A stretch of 64,000 nucleotides of DNA. It comes from Rhizobium leguminosarum (GTDB lineage: Bacteria; Pseudomonadota; Alphaproteobacteria; Rhizobiales; Rhizobiaceae). A program made the translations under genes and the position numbers. Within the stretch, counting starts at the first letter, position 1; every line of letters begins with the position of its first letter. Shown here one piece after another: positions 1 through 9,127 of the stretch. The DNA is taken from contig NZ_JAGIOR010000002.1 of assembly GCF_017876795.1 (NCBI RefSeq), positions 310,001-374,000 on the forward strand, given 5' to 3'. The notes under the pieces are model-generated. The model saw only the letters and a program-made list of their open reading frames with translations. It was not told the DNA's origin and did not search any database.

Positions 1-159
1 ACCGAGAGTATTTTTTTCGTTCAGAATGACGCCATCTTCATCCTGTTTACCACAGCCATCATCATGTTTTCGCTGTACGCGCCCGTCGTTTCGATCAGCC
101 ATTCGCCACCTTGGCAGGCGCCTACGCGTGCCCTTACGAGCGGGTTGCAGACATCATGA
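1..159 (+). CDS. 3' end of a membrane protein, possibly O-antigen polymerase/ligase (partial)
   Basis: Frame 1 is open from the left edge to a TGA at 157-159 and gives a 52-residue C-terminus. It contains a hydrophobic segment (AIFILFTTAIIMFSLYAPVV) preceded by TESIFFVQND. A TES motif followed by a last membrane helix is typical of the C-terminus of Wzy/ExoQ/WaaL-type polymerases and ligases, which would suit this polysaccharide locus. The stop overlaps the next ATG as ATGA, the usual sign of a translationally coupled upstream gene. The body of the gene lies outside the window, so the family is an inference from a short tail. It could be another polytopic protein, such as an acyltransferase. 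Confidence 0.5.
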   Translation, partial: TESIFFVQNDAIFILFTTAIIMFSLYAPVVSISHSPPWQAPTRALTSGLQTS

Positions 160-2285
160 GGCGGCGTTTTGGACTGATCCTGAGCATTTTGCCTGTCATG
201 CTCTTCCCGCAGTCCAGCAATCCGGCTCCGGTCGGGACTGAGATAGATGCGCCGGAACGCCTTCAGGCGCTTGTCAGGGAGGCGACTTGCGCGGAAGCAT
301 CCGCGACTTTGTCAACCAAGCTGGATGGGACCTCCTTAAGCGGCGCCTTGAGCGGCAGCGCCGGGCCGCGGACGGTATTTTACGTTTCTCCCGATGGCAA
401 AGACACCTGGAGCGGCCTCCTTCCGACCGCAAATCAGCAGGGAGGCGACGGCCCCTTCGCCAGTATCGAAAGAGCTCGCGATGCTGCCCGCGAGAAGGGC
501 GGCAGCAACACGATCGCGCTGGGTAAAGGCGATTACTACCTCACTCAGCCGATCGTCTTCGACGCCCGCGATGCAGGCTTGATCCTCACGGCAAGATGCA
601 GTGAAGCCCCGACTCTGCATGGGGGGGTACGCGTGCGCAACTTTGCACAGCAGGCGGATGGCCGCTGGACGGCGCCGCTGATATTGCCACCGGGGGGTGA
701 CGGGGTGGGCGACCTCTTCGTCGATGGGAGACGCCAAACCAGGGCTCGATTTCCTAACGCCCCCGCTGATGGCGATCCACGCAAGGGGTGGTTGTTTGCC
801 TCCAAGTGCGAGCCTGCCATCGACGCGCGGGAAGCGAACACGCGCTTTTGTTTCCATGCCGGCGACCTTCCGGCAATGGATGATACAAGTGGCCTGGTCG
901 TTAACATCGTTGGAGGGTTTCAGCCTGGAAGCCAGTGGGGCAATGATACGCTTCCAGTCGTATCCATCGATAACGCAGGCCGGACGGTCCACACGAAAGG
1001 CACAGATTATTTCTTTACCGCAGAAGGCAGCCGCTATTTCTTGACCGGGGGCAAAGCCTTGCTCGATGCTCCCGGAGAGTGGTGGTACGACCCCGCCCCA
1101 GGTCAGCTTTATTATATCCCTGTCGATCAGGCCTTATCCGATTCCGTCGTTGTTGCTGGCGTTCTGCCGACATTCTTCAAGTTGGACGGCGCAAATGGGA
1201 TGGTTATTTCAGGGCTCGAGTTGAGAGATGGAGCCCCTGAAGGCAGCGGCAAGTTCTACACGGAGACCAGAGGATTTGGCGCCATACGGATCGAGCACGC
1301 TGATGGCGTCAAGATCCTCGGCAACATTATCGAAAATGTCGGCGTCGGGATCCATGTGACGGAAAGCAACGATGCGTTGATTGCCGGCAATGTGATTGCT
1401 GATGTGGCTGGCAACGGGATTTACGTCGGGACAAATTATGGCACGTTCGGCAAGTCGAACGGTGCCAGAATCCTTTCAAACCATATCCATGACGTCGGAA
1501 AGATTTACATTGAAACCGCCGGAATATGGTTCCAGGCGGCTGACAATGTCAGGATCGCCGACAATTTGATCGAAAACACCGCGCAGTTCGGGATCGCCGG
1601 CGGTTCGCTGTGGGGCTCTAATGACGCCGTTTACAACGCTGTCATCGAGCACAACGTGATCCATAACGCCAATCAGCAGACGGCCGATGGCGGCGCCATC
1701 AAGATGATGGGCGAGCAGGGCGACCCTCTGAACAGCATTATCCGCTCCAATCTCGTGACCGGGACCGGTCATCTCATGAACAGGGCCGATGGGACGTTCT
1801 GGCCTCCCGGATATGAGAATACCAACGAATGGCCGTCTCCTATCAGTTGGGCGATCTATACGGATGGGAAGGCGAGCGGGCTGCGTATCGAGGGAAATAC
1901 GCTCTCGGGCAACGTCACGGCGATTGGCATCAACGGCGGTTGGAGCAATCTGGTAGTGGGAAACCTCATCACTGACGGATCGGGCGCGGCTTTTCGCGTT
2001 GATGACAGTACCGGCAGGGGTTGGCATCCGCCATGGGCAGGCCCTAATCGCATCGAGAGCAATACCGTATCGATCGACAGTAGCGGTGGGCTTGCAGCCT
2101 ACGTTTACGCTCCTGACCACGGGCCTGGTTACGTACAGTTCGCGCGTAACCGCTACATCGGCAATTTCAACGACAAGAGCTTCCGAATACATCCGGAGAT
2201 CATGCGCTCAGGGGAATTTGGCAGTCTAGGCGATCTTCAGAAGGCTGGAACGGACACCGGAAGCGTGGTCGCGCCGCCCGAGTAA
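156..2285 (+). CDS. Secreted right-handed parallel beta-helix protein (polysaccharide lyase/GH141-like)
   Basis: A 709-residue protein whose ATG overlaps the upstream stop (ATGA). A TTG 45 bases upstream would extend it, but the ATG gives a better signal peptide (MRRRFGLILSILPVMLF). The motif FYVSPDGKDTWSG and the following block rich in DGPFASIERARDA are typical of the N-terminus of parallel beta-helix enzymes acting on glycans (GH141/pectate-lyase fold). Residues about 340-640 carry short N/G/I-rich repeats such as NIIENVGVGI and NVIADVAGNGIYVG, the coils of the helix. It probably cuts or modifies the polysaccharide made by this locus, in the periplasm or outside the cell. The substrate cannot be read, and an epimerase or non-catalytic role is possible. 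Confidence 0.75.
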   Translation: MRRRFGLILSILPVMLFPQSSNPAPVGTEIDAPERLQALVREATCAEASATLSTKLDGTSLSGALSGSAGPRTVFYVSPDGKDTWSGLLPTANQQGGDGPFASIERARDAAREKGGSNTIALGKGDYYLTQPIVFDARDAGLILTARCSEAPTLHGGVRVRNFAQQADGRWTAPLILPPGGDGVGDLFVDGRRQTRARFPNAPADGDPRKGWLFASKCEPAIDAREANTRFCFHAGDLPAMDDTSGLVVNIVGGFQPGSQWGNDTLPVVSIDNAGRTVHTKGTDYFFTAEGSRYFLTGGKALLDAPGEWWYDPAPGQLYYIPVDQALSDSVVVAGVLPTFFKLDGANGMVISGLELRDGAPEGSGKFYTETRGFGAIRIEHADGVKILGNIIENVGVGIHVTESNDALIAGNVIADVAGNGIYVGTNYGTFGKSNGARILSNHIHDVGKIYIETAGIWFQAADNVRIADNLIENTAQFGIAGGSLWGSNDAVYNAVIEHNVIHNANQQTADGGAIKMMGEQGDPLNSIIRSNLVTGTGHLMNRADGTFWPPGYENTNEWPSPISWAIYTDGKASGLRIEGNTLSGNVTAIGINGGWSNLVVGNLITDGSGAAFRVDDSTGRGWHPPWAGPNRIESNTVSIDSSGGLAAYVYAPDHGPGYVQFARNRYIGNFNDKSFRIHPEIMRSGEFGSLGDLQKAGTDTGSVVAPPE

Positions 2286-2789
2286 CAAAAGGCGCCGCGG
2301 CGAGCGGTGTTCTGCGGCGATAAAGTCGGCAGAAGGCCTGCCGATCCGTCGAATGATCGATCGCGTCACGGTAAGCCACAGCCAAATCCGTTCGCAGATC
2401 CTGCTAGGCTCCTGTCAACCAGCGTCGGCATTTGCCGGCATGTTCGATCCTCACATCAAAAATGATGGCATCGCCCGCTCGTAGGTCCGGTTCCTTCTCT
2501 CGCATGCTCTTTACCAGGCCCTTGCTATGAGCTTTCGGTCGAACCTTCAATTCGCTGGCGCGGCTTCAGTAAGATAGAACGCGATTCTCCACGGCTTTGC
2601 TCGCGCGAGGGCGAATTTCTTCTGCGGCTCTGCGGTCATCAAAAAGAGCAACATGGCAAGCCGTGGGGTACATAGACTTACTTCGAATATCGTACGTCAT
2701 CCCGGCGTAAGACGTAAACATGAAGTCTCTTCTACGTCCAATAGCTGGAGCGGCAAGTATGGAGGCAATCGACCTGCCGGGATATTCTG
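2286..2789. other. Gene-free stretch before the glycosyltransferase gene
   Basis: About 500 bases with no convincing reading frame on either strand. The short frames present have no recognisable domain. No strong terminator with a T-run follows the beta-helix gene. The stretch probably carries the promoter for the 2790-8112 genes, but I could not pick a confident -35/-10 pair. Confidence 0.4.
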
Positions 2790-3677
2790 ATGACAGTTTC
2801 AGTCGCGAAAGCGCAGGTCATGAGAAAACAAACAGTAGGCAGCAGCCCAACTTCAGTTCTTCATCCGGATGGCTCTTTAGGATGGACGAATGTCCTTGGT
2901 GTTCGCGTCTCGGCAGTCAATCTCAAAAGCGCGACTGGATTTATTCAAGAAGCGATCGAAGACGGCAGGAGGGAATATGTCTGCGTTCGCGACGCACACG
3001 GCATCGTCCGATGTCAGGATGATCCCGAGCTCCGGTCGATCCATAACCGGGCGTTCCTCGTAACCCCCGACGGCATGCCGCTTGTTTGGGCGCTGAGACA
3101 TGCTGGTCATGCGGAAAGCGACAGGGTCTATGGACCGGATCTCATGCTATCCGTTTTCGATGCCGGCAGCGCCAAGGGCTTGCGCCATTTCCTTTATGGC
3201 GCAACGGCCGAAACGCTCGAACAACTGCAGGCGCGCCTCCTCGCAAAATTTCCGCAAGCACAGATCGTCGGCTCCTATGCGCCACCTTTTCGCAAACTGT
3301 CGATGCGGGAGGAAGCGGATATTGCTGATCGGCTCAATCGGTCCGGCGCCGATATCATCTGGGTCGGGCTGAGCAGTCCTAAGCAGGAACTCTGGATGGC
3401 GCGCATGCGCGATCGTCTGGAAGCATCGATGCTCATCGGTGTCGGAGCTGCATTCGATTTCCACGCCGGCCTCAAGCGGCAGGCTCCGAGGTTCATTCAA
3501 AGAAGCGGCTTCGAATGGGCGTTTCGTCTTCTGTGCGAGCCGCGGCGGCTGTGGCGGCGCTATGCGCTCGTCGTGCCGACCTTCATCTCACTGTCAGCAT
3601 TCCAGAGACTGGGACTTCGGAAGTTTCCGATTGAAGACGCCATTTCTGGATCGGGTGCGTCGGGACAAATGCAGTAG
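2790..3677 (+). CDS. WecG/TagA/CpsF-family glycosyltransferase (GT26)
   Basis: A 295-residue cytoplasmic or membrane-associated glycosyltransferase that adds a sugar to a lipid-linked intermediate. Family landmarks are LGVRVSAVNLKSA near the start, FLVTPDGMPLVWALR (about 90-105), RVYGPDLM, and the signature WVGLSSPKQELWM near residue 195, followed by GVGAAFDFHAGLKRQAPRFIQRSGFEW. Length and motif order fit the family. The ATG at 2790 is used; ATG at 2820 is an alternative that would remove a poorly conserved leader. Sixteen bases separate it from the initiating transferase, so the two are probably cotranscribed. It likely makes the second sugar transfer of the repeat unit; donor and acceptor are unknown. 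Confidence 0.88.
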   Translation: MTVSVAKAQVMRKQTVGSSPTSVLHPDGSLGWTNVLGVRVSAVNLKSATGFIQEAIEDGRREYVCVRDAHGIVRCQDDPELRSIHNRAFLVTPDGMPLVWALRHAGHAESDRVYGPDLMLSVFDAGSAKGLRHFLYGATAETLEQLQARLLAKFPQAQIVGSYAPPFRKLSMREEADIADRLNRSGADIIWVGLSSPKQELWMARMRDRLEASMLIGVGAAFDFHAGLKRQAPRFIQRSGFEWAFRLLCEPRRLWRRYALVVPTFISLSAFQRLGLRKFPIEDAISGSGASGQMQ

Positions 3678-3692
3678 GGGGGTAAAAGCGTC

Positions 3693-5183
3693 ATGTCCAT
3701 ATTTGTGCCGTCAGCGATGACACCGGGTCCGTCGAAGGCATCCACATCAAATGACATGACATCGCGGGCGATTCCGGCAGGGTCCGTGCCGCCCATAGCA
3801 GCCAAGGCCGCCGATGCCTTTGTAGCGGCAGGGCTGACTATGCCCGTCGCACTACGGCGCCGGATTCCACGGCTTGCAACGTCGACCTTGCTGGTCGCCG
3901 GCGACACTACCAGCTATTTGATTGCCTATTTCGTTCTCTGGTCCTTTCTTCCCAGTGGTCCGGAGGGCACGATAATGGAGCGTGCGTTCACGGTCGCCGC
4001 ACTGGGTGCGATTGTTCTTTACGCATCGGCCGGCCTCTATCCTGGATATCGGCTGCATGACCACGAACATCTGCGGCGGCGCACTTTAGCTGCCGTCAAG
4101 GTGGCTATCCTGGCGGCATTCGGAGCGATTGTCCTGCCGGAGGGGGAACTGCTGCTTCCCATTATTGCGTTCCTCGGTCTCGGGCTGATTGTTCAGCCAT
4201 TTGTGCATTGGCTTGCACGAGGCCTTTGCTGGAGACTTGGAATTTGGGGGGAGCGCGCGGTTGTCATAGCGGGGCGCAACCTTGCTCCCGCGCTCGTGGC
4301 ACATTTCACCGACCACTGGCAGTATGGCATCAGGCCGGAGCCATTTTCCCCCGACACTTTGGACGCATTGCCGGGTAGCGGGCCATCCATTGCCCTGATT
4401 GCGGGCGACCCAGCCTCGCTTGTGCCCGACTTGGCGGCGATGCGTCGGAAGTTCGCCGAAGTCATTTTGCTGTCCGACACGCCGAGCCTCAGGGTAAGTG
4501 GGTTGCGACCTGCCGATATCGGCGGAGAGATCGGCATTCGCCTCATCACCGGTGGGAGTTCGGTCAACTCGGATCCGGTTCGCCGGATCCTCGATCTCGC
4601 AATCGCCATCCCTGCAACGATCGTGGTCGCGCCATTCATCGCGATTGCAGCGGCCGCAATCTACGCCATCGATCCAGGCCCTGTCTTCTTCCGGCATGCC
4701 AGGGAAGGACGGTCCGGCAAGCCGGTGCGCGTCCTGAAATTGAGGACGATGTACCAAGATGCAGAACAGCGCCTTGAAGCACTATTCCGAGACAACCCTA
4801 CCATGCGCGCCGAATGGTTGAGCCACTTCAAGCTCAAGGACGATCCGCGCGTCCTTCCAATTGTAGGACATATGCTGCGCTCTTCGAGCATCGACGAGCT
4901 CCCGCAATTGGCAAACATCATTGCGGGCGAGATGGCCTTTGTGGGACCACGCCCGTTCCCAGAGTATCACCTTTCAGCGATGGACGGCGAATTTCGGGAC
5001 AAGCGCCGTTCCGTCACGCCGGGGCTCACGGGCCTTTGGCAAATATCCGAACGAAGCGATGCGGATATCGAGCTGCAGCAGCAACTCGACGAGTTCTACA
5101 TCGACAACCGGTCCCTGTGGTTCGACTGCCAAATTCTTCTCGGCACAATCCCTGCGGTCTTCAAGCGCAGGGGAGCCTGCTGA
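3693..5183 (+). CDS. Polyprenyl-phosphate sugar-1-phosphate transferase (initiating transferase, WbaP/WcaJ-type)
   Basis: A 496-residue enzyme that starts repeat-unit synthesis by moving a hexose-1-phosphate from a UDP-sugar to undecaprenyl phosphate at the inner membrane. The N-terminal half has several hydrophobic segments (about 70-190), then a nucleotide-binding-like region. A further membrane helix near 300-320 precedes the bacterial sugar transferase domain, with KLRTMY, the SSIDELPQL motif, MAFVGPRPFPEY and TPGLTGLWQISERSD. The full-length N-terminal architecture separates it from the short ExoY type. The start is uncertain: a soluble run of about 50 residues precedes the first helix and ATGs at 3717 and 3840 are also in frame. 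The sugar transferred (Glc or Gal) is not readable. Confidence 0.9.
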   Translation: MSIFVPSAMTPGPSKASTSNDMTSRAIPAGSVPPIAAKAADAFVAAGLTMPVALRRRIPRLATSTLLVAGDTTSYLIAYFVLWSFLPSGPEGTIMERAFTVAALGAIVLYASAGLYPGYRLHDHEHLRRRTLAAVKVAILAAFGAIVLPEGELLLPIIAFLGLGLIVQPFVHWLARGLCWRLGIWGERAVVIAGRNLAPALVAHFTDHWQYGIRPEPFSPDTLDALPGSGPSIALIAGDPASLVPDLAAMRRKFAEVILLSDTPSLRVSGLRPADIGGEIGIRLITGGSSVNSDPVRRILDLAIAIPATIVVAPFIAIAAAAIYAIDPGPVFFRHAREGRSGKPVRVLKLRTMYQDAEQRLEALFRDNPTMRAEWLSHFKLKDDPRVLPIVGHMLRSSSIDELPQLANIIAGEMAFVGPRPFPEYHLSAMDGEFRDKRRSVTPGLTGLWQISERSDADIELQQQLDEFYIDNRSLWFDCQILLGTIPAVFKRRGAC

Positions 5184-5228
5184 CCATCCTCGCTTCCACG
5201 AGGCAACCATCAACAACGGAGCACACCA

Positions 5229-6272
5229 ATGCACGGACAAAAGCGAATTATGGTTACCGGCGGCACCGGGTTTCTGGGATCATTCCTGTGCGAAAGGCTT
5301 TTGCGAGAGGGCAATGACGTCCTCTGCGTGGACAATTACTACACCGGTTCGCGAGACAATGTGCTGCACCTTCTCGACGACCCACGCTTTGAGATTCTTC
5401 GCCACGACATTACCTTCCCGCTTTATGTGGAGGTCGACGAGATCTACAACCTCGCCTGCCCGGCATCTCCGGTCCACTATCAGCACGACCCCGTGCAGAC
5501 CGTGAAGACCAATGTGCACGGGGCCATCAACATGCTCGGCTTGGCCAAACGTACCAAGGCGAAGATCTTCCAGGCCTCCACCAGCGAAGTCTATGGCGAT
5601 CCGGCAGTCCACCCTCAACCCGAGGAATATCGAGGCAGCGTCAATCCCATAGGTCCGCGGGCATGTTATGACGAAGGCAAGCGGTGTGCCGAGACGCTGT
5701 TCTTCGACTATCATCGTCAATACGGTGTGGAAATCCGCGTGGCGCGGATCTTCAATACCTACGGGCCGCGCATGCAGACCAATGACGGTCGCGTCGTCTC
5801 GAACTTCATCGTTCAGGCGCTTCAAAACGAACCGATCACCATCTTCGGCAACGGCACGCAGACGCGCTCCTTCTGCTATGTCGACGATCTGATCGAGGGC
5901 TTCATCCGTCTGATGGGTACGCCGGCCGGCATTACGGGTCCGATCAATCTCGGCAACCCGGGAGAATTCCAGGTTCGGGAACTGGCCGAAATGGTCATCG
6001 AGATGACGGGATCGAAATCAAGCATCGTTTACAATCCTCTGCCGATTGACGATCCGACACAGCGCAAGCCCGACATCAGCCGCGCAAAGCAGGACCTGGG
6101 CTGGCAGCCGACGGTGAACCTGCGAGAGGGGCTCGAGAAAACGATCGCATATTTCGAGTGGAAGCTTTCTGGCGGAGCCAAGAGCACGCCTGGCGTCCGA
6201 TCCTCGCGAACGGCTTACACCCATCTGCCTACCCCGGCCGTCGGCCTTCCTGTTCAGGAAGCCACACGATAG
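5229..6272 (+). CDS. UDP-glucuronate decarboxylase (UDP-xylose synthase), extended SDR
   Basis: A 347-residue NAD-dependent enzyme converting UDP-glucuronate to UDP-xylose in the cytoplasm. The Rossmann motif TGGTGFLG is at residues about 9-16. Other marks are [13 protein letters not shown], the STSEVYGDP stretch, and the YDEGKR catalytic Tyr/Lys pair preceded by [21 protein letters not shown] and [13 protein letters not shown] are close to the textbook UXS sequence. A GGAG ribosome site sits at suitable distance from ATG 5229. It implies that xylose, or a sugar made from UDP-xylose, is in the polysaccharide. UDP-glucuronate itself must come from a dehydrogenase outside the window. A C-terminal extension of about 30 residues (SGGAKSTPG onward) is not part of the core fold. 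Confidence 0.92.
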   Translation: MHGQKRIMVTGGTGFLGSFLCERLLREGNDVLCVDNYYTGSRDNVLHLLDDPRFEILRHDITFPLYVEVDEIYNLACPASPVHYQHDPVQTVKTNVHGAINMLGLAKRTKAKIFQASTSEVYGDPAVHPQPEEYRGSVNPIGPRACYDEGKRCAETLFFDYHRQYGVEIRVARIFNTYGPRMQTNDGRVVSNFIVQALQNEPITIFGNGTQTRSFCYVDDLIEGFIRLMGTPAGITGPINLGNPGEFQVRELAEMVIEMTGSKSSIVYNPLPIDDPTQRKPDISRAKQDLGWQPTVNLREGLEKTIAYFEWKLSGGAKSTPGVRSSRTAYTHLPTPAVGLPVQEATR

Positions 6273-6276
6273 GGAC

Positions 6277-8112
6277 ATGGATAGGATCGTCGATCATCGC
6301 AAACCAAGGCTTGTATTCTTCCAGTGGGACCACCAGCCCAACGCGAAAGCGGCGGGTTACCTGCTGCTGCATATGCAGCAGCAGGTAAAATGCCTCGCCA
6401 CACACTTCGATGTCGTCGTCGTAAACCGCGACTGTGATTATGCAGAGATATGCGATCGGTACGAACCGGATCTGACGCTGTTTGAAAGCGGCTACCGGTC
6501 ACACGGGTCACAGCGGATTAAAATCACCAACATCAACACCAATGCCGAAGTTCCGAAGCTTGGCCTTCACAACGCCGATCCATGGTGCGACCGGCGCAGT
6601 GGCTTCATTTCCGACATGGAGCAGTGGGGCATCGAGACATATTTCTCGATTGGAACCATGACTCCCGAATACATGCCGGACCTCAAGGATAATCTATTCG
6701 TCTGGCCAAACTTCATCGACCCCGAAGTCTATCACGACTATGGACAGCAGAAGATCATACCGGTCACGCTCACGGGCCAAGTCTATGGCCTTTACCCTTG
6801 GCGGCAGAATGTCTTTCCGGTAATCCGCGACCGCTATCCCTGCCTGGTCTCGCCGCAACACACCTATGAGAGCAAGCTTGCCTCCCAGTTGTTGTCGGGA
6901 GAGGCCTATGCGCGCGTCCTCAACGCAAGCTTCGTCGTTCCCACGTGTGGCACCGCGGGAGGCGAGGTCGTGCGGAAGCACTTCGAGATCCCCGGGGCAA
7001 ACGCCTGTCTGTTGACGGAACGAACGCCAGCAGTCGAGGCCGCTGGCTTTTCCGACATGGAGAACTGCATCTTTGCCGACCACCACAATGTGGTTGAACG
7101 ATTGGAATACCTCTTTGCTCGTCCCGATGAAATACAGCGTATCGCGACAGCCGGCTACCGTTTGGTCCACTCGCGTCATACGCTGAAGCACAGACCGCAA
7201 ATTTATCAATGGTTCATGCTGAACAGAAGCCTGCGATCCGGCGAAAAGATCATCCAGACTGGGCCTTTCGACGATCTTATAAAGGTCGAACGCATCTCAC
7301 AGCGAGAAAGCATCCATGTTGTTGGTGGTGCGGGCGATCGCGCCTTGCTGAAGCAGGGCGATTTGCTTCTTGAGCAGGGCAGGGTGGAGGAGGCCAAGCA
7401 CTGCTACACCAGCTGCCTGAACTATGTGTCCTACCTGCCAGAAGCCAAATTCCGTCTTGCCATCTGCGCATTGCGTGAGGGCGATGCTGATCGCGCCTAT
7501 GACCTTTTAGTGAACTTGATCAAGATAACGATGATCGACTATGGGGCAAGTGACCCGGATCCGGTCGAATGGGCATATTTCCTCCTTGCTTTGGTCTGCA
7601 AGGGGCACTTTGAGCAGGCGCGGAGGTTGCGGGACTTTTATCCAAGCCTGTCCCATGACGAACTCAGGCGCGTGTGTCTTGTCCTCGATCAACCGGGTCG
7701 AGAAAGCAATCGGGCTGCCTCGGGACGGCACCGCAGCGATCGAAAAAGCATTCACCAGATTCCTAAGCGGAGCGATCACGAATGGCTTTCATGGGTTGCC
7801 GATATTCTTGAGCGTTGTCAGAAGCCAGATCTTGCTAACGCTCTTCGTCATGTCGCCCTTCCCGTAAACAAAACCGGCGAGCGTGAGGCAGCTTTACGCG
7901 TCAAACGTCATCGTTGTTGGCGCCTGCGATTTTACCTAGGCGTTGATGGCCTATTGATCAAAATGCGTCTGAACAGCTTAAGACCGAACGTACCACCTCT
8001 GCCGGAGTTCGAATATCTTCGGCACCTTGCACGAGGTCTGGTTCCCCGTTCGCAAAGAGGCCCGTTGCGTAGGATCCGAATGGCGCTCTCCAGGCCTACG
8101 TTTGGACGTTAG
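6277..8112 (+). CDS. Glycosyltransferase (GT1/CgeB-like) with C-terminal TPR segment
   Basis: A 611-residue cytoplasmic protein. The first 340 residues look like a GT-B glycosyltransferase of the CgeB/Glyco_trans_1_2 kind: PRLVFFQWDH at the N-terminus, LGLHNADPWCDRRSGF, LFVWPNFIDPEVY in the middle, and a C-terminal Rossmann half with VPTCGTAGGEVVRKHFEIPG and LLTERTPAVEAAGF. Residues about 350-430 form TPR-like helices (LLKQGDLLLEQGRVEEAKHCY, then LPEAKFRLAICALREGDADRAYDLL). The last 130 residues are basic and unassigned. It starts five bases after the UDP-xylose synthase stop, so it is in the same operon. It is a good candidate for using the UDP-xylose made next door, but that is inference. 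Confidence 0.78.
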   Translation: MDRIVDHRKPRLVFFQWDHQPNAKAAGYLLLHMQQQVKCLATHFDVVVVNRDCDYAEICDRYEPDLTLFESGYRSHGSQRIKITNINTNAEVPKLGLHNADPWCDRRSGFISDMEQWGIETYFSIGTMTPEYMPDLKDNLFVWPNFIDPEVYHDYGQQKIIPVTLTGQVYGLYPWRQNVFPVIRDRYPCLVSPQHTYESKLASQLLSGEAYARVLNASFVVPTCGTAGGEVVRKHFEIPGANACLLTERTPAVEAAGFSDMENCIFADHHNVVERLEYLFARPDEIQRIATAGYRLVHSRHTLKHRPQIYQWFMLNRSLRSGEKIIQTGPFDDLIKVERISQRESIHVVGGAGDRALLKQGDLLLEQGRVEEAKHCYTSCLNYVSYLPEAKFRLAICALREGDADRAYDLLVNLIKITMIDYGASDPDPVEWAYFLLALVCKGHFEQARRLRDFYPSLSHDELRRVCLVLDQPGRESNRAASGRHRSDRKSIHQIPKRSDHEWLSWVADILERCQKPDLANALRHVALPVNKTGEREAALRVKRHRCWRLRFYLGVDGLLIKMRLNSLRPNVPPLPEFEYLRHLARGLVPRSQRGPLRRIRMALSRPTFGR

Positions 8113-8222
8113 CATTTGAGTCATGTGCGCGAGTCCTTAAAACCGAAGGCGCACGTCACGATTTCCGCAGATTTGGCCGCTACGGCAACGCCTGAGGTGC
8201 CGTGGCGCTAGATCGCTGCGTC

Positions 8223-8248
8223 GGTGGCCGATTTGCTTTGCGGCCACC
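8223..8248. terminator. Candidate hairpin between convergent genes
   Basis: GGTGGCCG at 8223-8230 pairs perfectly with CGGCCACC at 8241-8248 across a 10-base loop. It lies between the ends of the glycosyltransferase gene (+) and the regulator gene (-). There is no clear T-run, so it is only a possible terminator. Confidence 0.35.
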
Positions 8249-8332
8249 AACGGGAGTTTAAGGCAAACTCGCTTGTGAAGTGAAGGAAAGAGTGCCCCAA
8301 CAAATGGTATTAGTACAACGTCCTATTCACGC

Positions 8333-9127
8333 TCATACCGGAATACTGGTTTGGAACAAGTCGTTAAGCTTGAACACGACCTCTGTCCTGTTCGTTGCCT
8401 TGACCTTTTTCATGATGTTGCGAACATGCACCTTGACGGTGCTTTCGCGGAGGTTGAGTTCATAGGCGATGATCTTGTTCGCCTTTCCGCGCCGCAATGC
8501 CGCTACGACTTCGGCTTGGCGATCTGTGAAGATCCCGGCCAGCGGGTGCGCTGTCGGGTTGTTCGACTGCAGCAAGTGACGCATGGCGAACAGGGCGCTT
8601 GCGGGCACAAAAAGTCCTCCTGCTACCGATAGCGCAATCAACTCCATGCAGACGCTAATGCTGACGGAGGCAGGTATGTAACCCTTTGCTCCGTAATCGA
8701 TCGCCCTTACGATCTGGGCGAAGTCGTCACTATCGGACAATATGATGACCGGTGTCGACACGAATTCCGACGAAAGGCTCTTGATCTGCTCCGAAACGAC
8801 AGGGTCGTCGACCGTCTTGCCACCGACGTTCAAGAGGATTGCCGAAAGCGGAGGATATTCTTCGCGCTTTTGCTTCCACTCTTCAATCGATCCGAACGCC
8901 AGAATCACGAAATCCGCCGTGTGGGCGGCCATGCATTGCGCAAGGCAGTGCCGATCAAGTTCCCTCCTGTCAAGAATGACTAGCGAGTGCTTTGACTTTG
9001 ACGGTCGGGCAAACGCCGTCGCATCATCTTCTATCTCTAGCGGAAGAGATACGGTTTCCTGCCTGTGGCTTATATTTATTGTATCCAACGCCCCATCCTC
9101 CCAGTCTTTTTCTACGCGGTACTTCAA
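8333..9127 (-). CDS. LuxR/NarL-type transcriptional regulator with degenerate receiver domain
   Basis: A 264-residue protein with a receiver-like domain (about 47-165) and a C-terminal LuxR helix-turn-helix (about 197-260; FTDRQAEVVAALRRGKANKIIAYELN then ESTVKVHVRNIMKKV). The phosphoacceptor strand reads AILLN, with Asn100 where the family has Asp, and the conserved Lys after GxxGY is Ala153 (GAKGYIPA). Phosphorylation in the usual way is therefore unlikely. The start is weak: TTG at 9127, or TTG at 9088, which has a GGGAGG site upstream. It is divergent from the nucleotide-sugar operon across a 525-base AT-rich gap, so it probably controls that operon, its own gene, or both. Its signal is unknown. 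Confidence 0.85.
   Translation of the reverse strand: MKYRVEKDWEDGALDTINISHRQETVSLPLEIEDDATAFARPSKSKHSLVILDRRELDRHCLAQCMAAHTADFVILAFGSIEEWKQKREEYPPLSAILLNVGGKTVDDPVVSEQIKSLSSEFVSTPVIILSDSDDFAQIVRAIDYGAKGYIPASVSISVCMELIALSVAGGLFVPASALFAMRHLLQSNNPTAHPLAGIFTDRQAEVVAALRRGKANKIIAYELNLRESTVKVHVRNIMKKVKATNRTEVVFKLNDLFQTSIPV

Noticed and set aside
2720..3022. Small plus-strand frame overlapping the TagA-type glycosyltransferase start
   Set aside because: It has no domain, lacks a good ribosome site and overlaps a well-supported gene in another frame.
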